Assembly (NCBI RefSeq): GCF_000718025.1
Contig: NZ_JODS01000024.1
Span: 52,528-116,527, forward strand
DNA: 64,000 nt
Origin: Kitasatospora purpeofusca
Lineage (GTDB): Bacteria > Actinomycetota > Actinomycetes > Streptomycetales > Streptomycetaceae
Direction: 5' to 3'
The notes beneath the pieces were generated by a model. The model saw nothing but the letters and a program-made list of their open reading frames with translations. It made no database searches and had not been told where the DNA came from. Positions 58,756-64,000 of this stretch are shown here, one piece after another; position 1 is the stretch's first letter; the number at the start of each line of letters is the position of its first letter. The position numbers and the translations under genes are program-made.

Positions 58756-60165
58756 ATGGACGGATGGGTGGGGGCCTGGACCGGCGGACGTCGTGCGGTG
58801 CACGTCGGCAACGTGGCCGACTTCAACGAGCAGTTCCTCCTCGAACCGTCCTCCCGCGGGCGGTTGACCGCCGGGCGCTTCACCGCCGGGAGGTTCGGGG
58901 CCGGCCGGTCCGCCGCCGAACCGTCCGCCGCCGAGCGACGCGCCGACCGCCTCCGCCGGGCGCACCACTACGCCGGACTGGCCGTCGGCTACAGCCCCGA
59001 CCCCGCCGCGCTGGTCCTGCCCGCCGAGGTCGACCGGGTCTGGATCGACTGGCTCGCCCGCGAACTGGACTGGGGCCCGGTCGAGCTGTTCGACGGCATC
59101 GCCCCCGGCGGCACGGTCGCCGAGGCCCTCGCCGCCCGCCCCGCGCTCGTCGAACGGCTCGCCACCGGCCCCGAGCCCGTGCTGTTCTGGGGCCGCACCC
59201 CCGACCGGGGCGAGGGCCCCGAGCTCGCGGCCGTCCGCCGCTACGAGGCCAAGGACGCCGCGCACGGCCTCTTCACCGCGCTCGCCCAGGACCACCCCGG
59301 AGTGCGGGTGCCCCGGCAGGAGCCCGCCGACACCCCCCGGGCGGCCGCCCGGCGACTGGCCGCCCGCGCCGCCCGGGGCCGCGCCACGGTGCTCAAGTCC
59401 CCGCACGGAGTGGGCGGTTACGGCACCGTGGTGGTCACCCCCGAGGAGGTCTCGGCGGCCGGCGGGGCCCGGCGGCTGCTCCGCCGGCTGGTGCGCGAGG
59501 ACGTGCTGCCGCCCGGCGGCCCGCTGCTGCTGGAGGAGTACGTGGACGGCGGTCCGGCCGGCTCCGGCCGGCTGCGCGACCTCACCTTCGACGCGGTGAT
59601 CGGCGCCGACGGCCGGGTCCACCCGGTCGGCGTCGGCGAGATGGCGGTCGACGGGACCCGCTACCAGGGGGTGACGGTCGGTCCGGGCGTGGTGCCGCCC
59701 GGCGCCGCCGCGACCGCCGAACGCTTCGGCCTCGCGGTGGGGGAGCGGCTGGCCGAGGCCGGCCACCGGGGCTGGTACGACGTCGACTTCGTCACCGACC
59801 GCGAACGCCGGCTCGCCCCGACCGAGGCCAATCTGCGGCTCACCGGACCGGCGGTCGCCTTCGTCCTGCACCACCGGCTGGACCAGGTGCGCGGCCCCGG
59901 CCACCTGGTCCGCACCCTGGACGCGATGCCGCTCGGCGCCCGGCTCTCCCAGGAGGCGCTGCACGGCCACCTGGCCCGGCTGCGTCCGGCCTGCGCTCAG
60001 CTCGGCGCGACGCTGCTGCCGCTGATCGTGACGGCTGGCCACGAGCCGGAGCCGGCCGTCGGTCTGGCGCTCGCCGCCCGGAGCGTCGAGGCGCTGGACG
60101 CCGCGCAGGCCCTGCTCGGGGCGGCCCACCACGCGCTGGGCCGGATGTTCGAGGCCCTGCGCTGA
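58756..60165 (+). CDS. ATP-grasp enzyme with pre-ATP-grasp domain (PGM1-like)
   Basis: 469 residues. H-V-G-N-V-A-D-F-N-E-Q-F-L-L-E at the start resembles the pre-ATP-grasp domain of PGM1-type peptide ligases. Residues 36-60 are a degenerate T-A-G-R-F repeat. The ATP-grasp fold shows A-T-V-L-K-S-P-H-G-V-G-G-Y-G (Lys214 and Gly-rich loop), L-L-L-E-E-Y-V-D-G and Y-D-V-D-F-V-T-D with E-A-N-L-R for metals. It probably forms an amide or peptide bond using ATP through an acyl phosphate. The substrates are unknown; it neighbours an adenylation-type enzyme. Confidence 0.78.
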   Translation: MDGWVGAWTGGRRAVHVGNVADFNEQFLLEPSSRGRLTAGRFTAGRFGAGRSAAEPSAAERRADRLRRAHHYAGLAVGYSPDPAALVLPAEVDRVWIDWLARELDWGPVELFDGIAPGGTVAEALAARPALVERLATGPEPVLFWGRTPDRGEGPELAAVRRYEAKDAAHGLFTALAQDHPGVRVPRQEPADTPRAAARRLAARAARGRATVLKSPHGVGGYGTVVVTPEEVSAAGGARRLLRRLVREDVLPPGGPLLLEEYVDGGPAGSGRLRDLTFDAVIGADGRVHPVGVGEMAVDGTRYQGVTVGPGVVPPGAAATAERFGLAVGERLAEAGHRGWYDVDFVTDRERRLAPTEANLRLTGPAVAFVLHHRLDQVRGPGHLVRTLDAMPLGARLSQEALHGHLARLRPACAQLGATLLPLIVTAGHEPEPAVGLALAARSVEALDAAQALLGAAHHALGRMFEALR

Positions 60166-60194
60166 GCATCCTCCCTCCGCGGTCCGCGCTCCCT

Positions 60195-60248
60195 CGGGAC
60201 CGGCCTGCTCACAGCCTTCGCTCCTCCGGGACCGGCCTGCTCACAGCC
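60195..60248. repeat. 22-bp direct repeat over the adenylation-protein stop
   Basis: A 22-bp unit beginning CGGGACCGGCCTGC occurs at 60195-60216 and 60227-60248 (period 32). The right copy contains the minus-strand stop codon (60241-60243). Confidence 0.65.
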
Positions 60249-62373
60249 GCTTGCGCACCCTCGGCTGCCAGGTCAGGAACCGGACCACGATCGCGGCCGA
60301 GACCATCAACGCGATGTTGAACACGAAGACCAGCCAGGTCTGGGCGTACCAGTCCGCCCGGCGGGTGGTCCGGTACAGATTGTCCTGCGGCCACCAGGAG
60401 GCCAGCAGCCAGAACACCGCCAGGTGCGCGGCGACCGAGAGGCCGACGGGCCGCCGCTGCCGGGCCGTCACCACGGCCCCGAAGAGCAGCCAGGCCACTC
60501 CGAGCCCGAACGCGGCCCACTCGAAGAGGTAGAGCACGCGGAACAGGCTGTCGTACGGGGCCGGCACCGCCGAGACGTCCGTCGAGCCCGGCCAGAGCTT
60601 GTCCGTGAGCAGCGCGGCGACGGCCGCCGACGGCACCCCGACGGCGACGGTGCCGCACCCGAGGAAGGACTCCGACTCCGCGACGCCCCCGGACCCCCCG
60701 CCGCCCTTGCCCCGGTAGCCCTTCCCGCCGCCCGACCGGCGGGGAGCCGTGCGGTCGGCCGGCGCGGGCAGCGGCAGCGCGTCCCGGTCGAGCTTGCCCG
60801 CCCGGGTGCGCGGCAGTTCGGGCACCGGGACCACGGCGGCGGGCGCCTCCCCGGCCGGCAGTGCGGCCGTGAGCGCGGCCGTCAGCGACCAGCCGTCGGT
60901 GTCCGGGGCGCCGGGCACGGTGGCGGCGTATCCGACCAGCTCGCGCCGACCGGGCGCCACCTCCACCTCGGCGACGGCCGCCTCCCGGACCCCGGGGCGG
61001 GCACGCAGCCGGGCCTCGGCGCGGGCCGCCCGGGACACCGCCGCGGCCGCGGCGGCGGACACCCGGGCGTCGGTCGGCCCGACCACGCCCGCCGCCCGGC
61101 CGACGAACTCCAGCGCGCCGCCCTCCGCGATCCGGCCGAGGTCGCCGGTGAGCAGGACCCGGCCGTCCGGGTCGTGCTCGCTGCGCACGAACCGTCGGGC
61201 CGTCTCCTCGGGGCGGCCCGGGTACCCGGGGCCGAGGCCCGGCCCGGCGAGCGCGATCTCGCCGACCGTGCCGTCCGGCAGCGGGGTGCCGTCCGGGTCG
61301 AGCACGTACACCCGGGCGCCGGGGAACGGCTGGCCGACCACCGACAGCGCCGCGCCGCCCGGTACCTCGTCGACGCCCCGGACCTCGAACCAGGTGCTGT
61401 CCACGGACGCCTCGGCCAGCCCGTAGACGTTGATCACCCGGGTCGGCCGGCCGACCAGCCGCTGCAGCGCCAGGTGCTCGTCCAGCCACCACTTCTCGGC
61501 CCCGACGGTCAGCACCCGCACCCCGGCGAGCGGTCGGCCCCCGGCGGTCGGCGCGAGGAGGGCGGTCAGCCGGCGCGCGGTGCGGGTGTTCAGCTCCAGC
61601 AGGGTGATCCGCTCGGCGGCGACCAGCGGCGGGAGGTCGGCGATGTCGGCGGCGCGGTCCAGGGTGAGGTTGCGCGGGGCGACCACCAGCGTCGCGCCGG
61701 AGCAGAGCGCGCGCACCCAGTCGGCGGTGAACACGTCGAACTCCAGGCTCGCCGTGCTGAGGATCCGGTCGGCGGGGGTGATGCCGTAGACGGTGCGCCA
61801 GCCGTGGTGGGCGGCGAGCAGGTTGCGGTGCGAGAGCCCGGCGCAGCGCGGCGCGCCGGTGGTGCCGGAGGTGGTGAGGACGACCGCGAGGCCGTCCGGG
61901 TCGAGCTCGACGGGGGGCGGGCCGGCGGGCTGCGCCGCCCCGGCGGCCCCGGCCGAGTCGACGCAGACCAGCTCCGCGGCCCCGGCGTCGGTCAGCCGGA
62001 TCCGGTGCGCCTCCTCGGTGACGACCAGGGCCGGCGCGGCCTCGGCGAGCACGTGCCGCAGCAGCGGGTCGGGGGCGCCGGGCTCCAGCGGGAGGTACGC
62101 GGCGCCGGTCTTGAGCACGGCGAGCAGGGCGACGTACACCTCGACACCTCGGCCGAGCGCCACCGCCGCCAGCCGGCCGGGCCGGAGCCCGCGCTCGACC
62201 AGCTGCCGGGCCAACCGGTCGGCCCTGGCGTCGAGTTCGCCGTAGCGGAGCTCCGTGCCGGCCCAGCGCAGGGCGACCGCCCCGGGCGCGGCGCGGGCGT
62301 GCTCCTCGAAGCGCCCGGGCAGCGTCCCGGCGCGTCCGGTACCGAGTTCCGGCGGTGTGTCCGTTCCTGTCAT
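60241..62373 (-). CDS. Adenylation (ANL/NRPS-type) domain fused to a four-helix membrane domain
   Basis: 710 residues; GGAGGGG about nine bases before the ATG at 62373. Residues ~20-430 are an AMP-forming enzyme core: L-T-T-S-G-T-T-G-A-P (A3), N-V-Y-G-L-A-E-A-S (A5), L-L-T-G-D-L-G-R-I (A7). A C-terminal subdomain to ~535 follows, with P-R-T-R-A-G-K-L-D-R (A10 Lys527). The A3 end is P-R-C-A-G instead of P-K-G, and the A8 hinge is degenerate (G-R-A-A-G-V-V-G-P). A Gly-rich linker (548-563) joins four hydrophobic segments (~572-590, 612-634, 645-662, 678-700). No carrier-protein Ser motif or condensation domain is present. It probably activates a carboxylic or amino acid at the membrane; the acceptor is unknown. 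Confidence 0.82.
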   Translation of the reverse strand: MTGTDTPPELGTGRAGTLPGRFEEHARAAPGAVALRWAGTELRYGELDARADRLARQLVERGLRPGRLAAVALGRGVEVYVALLAVLKTGAAYLPLEPGAPDPLLRHVLAEAAPALVVTEEAHRIRLTDAGAAELVCVDSAGAAGAAQPAGPPPVELDPDGLAVVLTTSGTTGAPRCAGLSHRNLLAAHHGWRTVYGITPADRILSTASLEFDVFTADWVRALCSGATLVVAPRNLTLDRAADIADLPPLVAAERITLLELNTRTARRLTALLAPTAGGRPLAGVRVLTVGAEKWWLDEHLALQRLVGRPTRVINVYGLAEASVDSTWFEVRGVDEVPGGAALSVVGQPFPGARVYVLDPDGTPLPDGTVGEIALAGPGLGPGYPGRPEETARRFVRSEHDPDGRVLLTGDLGRIAEGGALEFVGRAAGVVGPTDARVSAAAAAAVSRAARAEARLRARPGVREAAVAEVEVAPGRRELVGYAATVPGAPDTDGWSLTAALTAALPAGEAPAAVVPVPELPRTRAGKLDRDALPLPAPADRTAPRRSGGGKGYRGKGGGGSGGVAESESFLGCGTVAVGVPSAAVAALLTDKLWPGSTDVSAVPAPYDSLFRVLYLFEWAAFGLGVAWLLFGAVVTARQRRPVGLSVAAHLAVFWLLASWWPQDNLYRTTRRADWYAQTWLVFVFNIALMVSAAIVVRFLTWQPRVRKRL

Positions 62374-62668
62374 CGACCCGTCCCCTCCACCCGCGTTCAC
62401 CTGCATGTGGCCCCCGCACCGCTTCCACGACCCGTCGGTCCGGTCCGGTTCCACGGTTCGCGCACCGATCATGGCGCCAACTGCCGCCGGGGAAAAGGGG
62501 GATACGTACGGCGCCGGTGCCGGGCGGCCGTCCACGACCCGGACACCGGACCCGCCTCCCGGACCGACGGTTGTACTCTGCACGCGGACGGTCGGCGGCG
62601 GCCCGTCCGGTGCGGCGCCGCGCCCGCGACCCCGCCCGGCACCGGAGGACCCCAGGAGGCCCGCCCGC

Positions 62669-63607
62669 ATGAGCACGTCCGCCCCGCGCCCGCCCGCCAC
62701 CGGCCCGGCAGCCACCCCGGCCACCGGCTCGCCCGCCGCGCCGCCGGAGCCGTCGGAGCTGCCGGAGCCGTCGGAATCGCTGGAGCTGCCGGAGCTGCCG
62801 GAGCCCGCGGCCCCGCTGCTGCGCACCCGGGCCGTGGACGTCGTCCGGGACGGCCGCCACCTGCTGCGCGGGATCGACCTCGACATCCACCCCGGCGAGC
62901 ACTGGGCGCTGCTCGGCCCGAACGGCGCCGGCAAGTCGACCCTGCTCGCGCTGCTCGGCGCCGTCTCCCACCCCACCCGCGGCGAGGTGGACGTGCTCGG
63001 CCGCCGGCTCGGCCGGGTCGACATCCGCGAGCTGCGCGCCCACCTCGGCCACGTCAATCCGCGCCACCCGCTGCGCTCGCCGCTGACCGTGCGCGAGGTC
63101 GTCCTCACCGGCGTCACCAACACGATCGAGCCGGACCTGCACCGCAAGCCCGCGCCGGAGCAACTGGAGCGGGCCGAGCTGCTGATCGAGACCCTGGGCA
63201 TGACGGCGGCCGCGGAGTCCCTGTGGACCACGCTCTCCCAGGGCGAGCGGGGTCGGGCGCTGATCGCCCGGGCGCTGATGCCCAGTCCGCGGCTGCTGCT
63301 GCTCGACGAGCCCGCCACCGGGCTCGACCTGACCGCCCGGGAACTGCTGCTGGACAGTCTGGACCTGCTCCGCCACCAGCACCCGGAGCTGGCGAGCGTC
63401 CTGGTCACCCACCATCTGGAGGAGCTGCCGGAGTCCACCACGCACGCGCTGCTGCTGCGGGCCGGGGAGACGGTCGCGGCGGGCCCGGTGGACGAGGTGA
63501 TGACCACCGAGCTGGTGAGCGCGACCTTCGGCCACCCGATCCGGATCACCCGCCAGGACGGCCGCTGGACCGCCCGGGCCGCCGCCCGCCGCACCCCGAC
63601 GGGCTGA
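62669..63607 (+). CDS. ABC transporter ATP-binding protein (stand-alone)
   Basis: 312 residues; AGGAGG nine bases before the ATG. A ~50-residue Pro/Glu/Ser tail (E-L-P-E-P-S repeats) precedes the ATPase: Walker A G-P-N-G-A-G-K-S-T, signature L-S-Q-G-E-R-G-R (a variant of LSGGQ), Walker B L-L-L-L-D-E-P-A-T-G, and H-loop V-T-H-H-L. No permease is adjacent, so it may pair with a distant membrane subunit, or with the lipoprotein gene downstream whose permease would lie beyond the window. Divergent from the adenylation-domain gene. Confidence 0.9.
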   Translation: MSTSAPRPPATGPAATPATGSPAAPPEPSELPEPSESLELPELPEPAAPLLRTRAVDVVRDGRHLLRGIDLDIHPGEHWALLGPNGAGKSTLLALLGAVSHPTRGEVDVLGRRLGRVDIRELRAHLGHVNPRHPLRSPLTVREVVLTGVTNTIEPDLHRKPAPEQLERAELLIETLGMTAAAESLWTTLSQGERGRALIARALMPSPRLLLLDEPATGLDLTARELLLDSLDLLRHQHPELASVLVTHHLEELPESTTHALLLRAGETVAAGPVDEVMTTELVSATFGHPIRITRQDGRWTARAAARRTPTG

Positions 63608-63635
63608 GCCCGGCGGTCCCGGACGACCTCTTCCC

Positions 63636-63665
63636 AGGGGCGCGCACCCACCGGTGCGTGCCCCT
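63636..63665 (+). terminator. Hairpin with T-tract after the ABC ATPase gene
   Basis: A 13-bp stem (63636-63648 with 63653-63665, one G-T pair) and 4-base loop, followed by TT, the most canonical intrinsic terminator in the window. Confidence 0.78.
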
Positions 63666-63815
63666 TTACCACTTCTTTGCCATCGGTGCCACCTGGGACC
63701 GGGCCACGAGTGGCCTGAAATCGTCGGTGGACCGACCATCGGGACGCCGGAGCCCTTGTCCCACCTGCACCGTTTCGTGACCGACCCCGGTGTAGACGGC
63801 AAAATCCGATATCCC

Positions 63816-63834
63816 TAAGGTATGCCTTAGCTAA
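63816..63834. promoter_or_regulatory. IdeR/DmdR-type iron box
   Basis: The 19 bases read TTAGCTAAGGCATACCTTA on the minus strand and agree with the iron-box consensus TTAGGTTAGGCTAACCTAA at 14 positions. It lies ~87 bases before a lipoprotein gene, so that gene is probably repressed by iron-loaded DmdR1. Confidence 0.7.
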
Positions 63835-63920
63835 GTGGACGGGGGCACCGACGGCGTCGTTGCTCCTCGTCCGCGCTCAGCCCTGCCCTGAAACGCCCTG
63901 TCCTGACCGCTGGAGCCCGC

Positions 63921-64000
63921 ATGTCCGCCCGTCGTTCCACCGCAGCCACTCTGCTCACCCTCGCCGTGGCGAGCGCCGCGCTGGCCGGCTGCTCGCAGAA
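63921..64000 (+). CDS. Lipoprotein, N-terminal part (probable iron/siderophore substrate-binding protein)
   Basis: Only 26 residues are inside the window: a signal M-S-A-R-R-S-T-A-A-T-L-L-T-L-A-V-A-S then lipobox A-L-A-G-C. GGAG lies six bases before the ATG. The iron box upstream and the nearby ABC ATPase suggest a siderophore-binding lipoprotein, but the functional domain is outside the window. Confidence 0.65.
   Translation, partial: MSARRSTAATLLTLAVASAALAGCSQ

Larger units (their letters stand above)
63608..63920. other. Intergenic region with terminator and iron box
   Basis: Contains the ABC gene terminator (63636-63665) and the iron box (63816-63834). No gene is seen between them. Confidence 0.5.

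Noticed and set aside
60209..63802. Very long minus-strand open frames spanning the adenylation and ABC genes
   Set aside because: Only the part up to 62373 in one frame has ANL motifs and a ribosome-binding site. The rest is antisense to the ABC ATPase, which has full Walker motifs.
1..64000. tRNA, rRNA, prophage, integrase, IS element or biosynthetic megasynthase
   Set aside because: No cloverleaf with a TTCGA arm, transposase DDE pattern, phage structural gene or multi-domain PKS/NRPS was seen on either strand. The single adenylation protein lacks carrier and condensation domains.

Overview
The window is very GC-rich, densely coding DNA with strong third-position GC bias, frequent GTG starts and many GTGA/ATGA stop-start overlaps. 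A rodlin-type surface protein, two gamma-butyrolactone-receptor-like TetR regulators, an IdeR/DmdR-type iron box and many secreted proteins point to a filamentous actinomycete of the Streptomycetaceae (Streptomyces or Kitasatospora). I saw no rRNA, tRNA, CRISPR array, integrase or insertion sequence, so it reads as ordinary chromosome (probably arm or sub-arm) carrying accessory loci.

Layout. 1-4 kb: the 5' part of an AraC-type regulator, then a three-gene minus-strand operon (lipoprotein, unknown protein, M48-type membrane peptidase). 4-8.8 kb: DedA membrane protein, Gfo/Idh/MocA oxidoreductase, DUF2199 protein, small AraC regulator with a VOC protein, and a membrane protein. 8.8-18.5 kb: a split acyl-CoA-type catabolic regulon. 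A phosphotransferase/acyl-CoA dehydrogenase pair and an SDR-SDR-quinone oxidoreductase operon next to a TetR gene share an identical 23-bp near-palindrome. Between them lie a secreted hydrolase, a divergent HxlR/NmrA pair and a small secreted protein. 18.5-24.7 kb: methyltransferase, divergent ArsR/MFS pair, two divergent GBL-receptor-like regulators, a GH25 lysozyme and a rodlin.

24.9-30.5 kb: a four-gene catabolic operon (Gfo/Idh oxidoreductase, DUF993 aldolase-like protein, TIM-barrel sugar isomerase, glycerate kinase) beside its LacI-type regulator. A LacI-type operator lies on each side of the regulator. 30.8-33.2 kb: a broken M6 metalloprotease gene. 33.3-46 kb: DUF4239 membrane protein, second-type AroA, GNAT, cellulose-synthase-like glycosyltransferase followed by an SGNH acyltransferase (envelope glycan synthesis and decoration), several small proteins, a divergent hydrolase/MarR pair with a 14-bp operator array, and a secreted glycerophosphodiesterase.

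46.5-53.3 kb holds the most unusual locus: a small Pepco-like protein followed after 9 bp by a 1,500-residue caspase-like protein whose remaining ~1,270 residues look like two helical-repeat solenoids. It resembles predicted conflict/programmed-death modules of multicellular bacteria. 53.4-64 kb: a two-component system with two small exported proteins, a 2-hydroxyacid dehydrogenase, a secreted M4 thermolysin-like peptidase, an ATP-grasp ligase, an adenylation-domain protein fused to four membrane segments, a solo ABC ATPase, and the start of a lipoprotein behind an iron box.

Recurring features are perfect hairpins at convergent gene ends and short tandem repeats that overlap stop codons in at least six genes.
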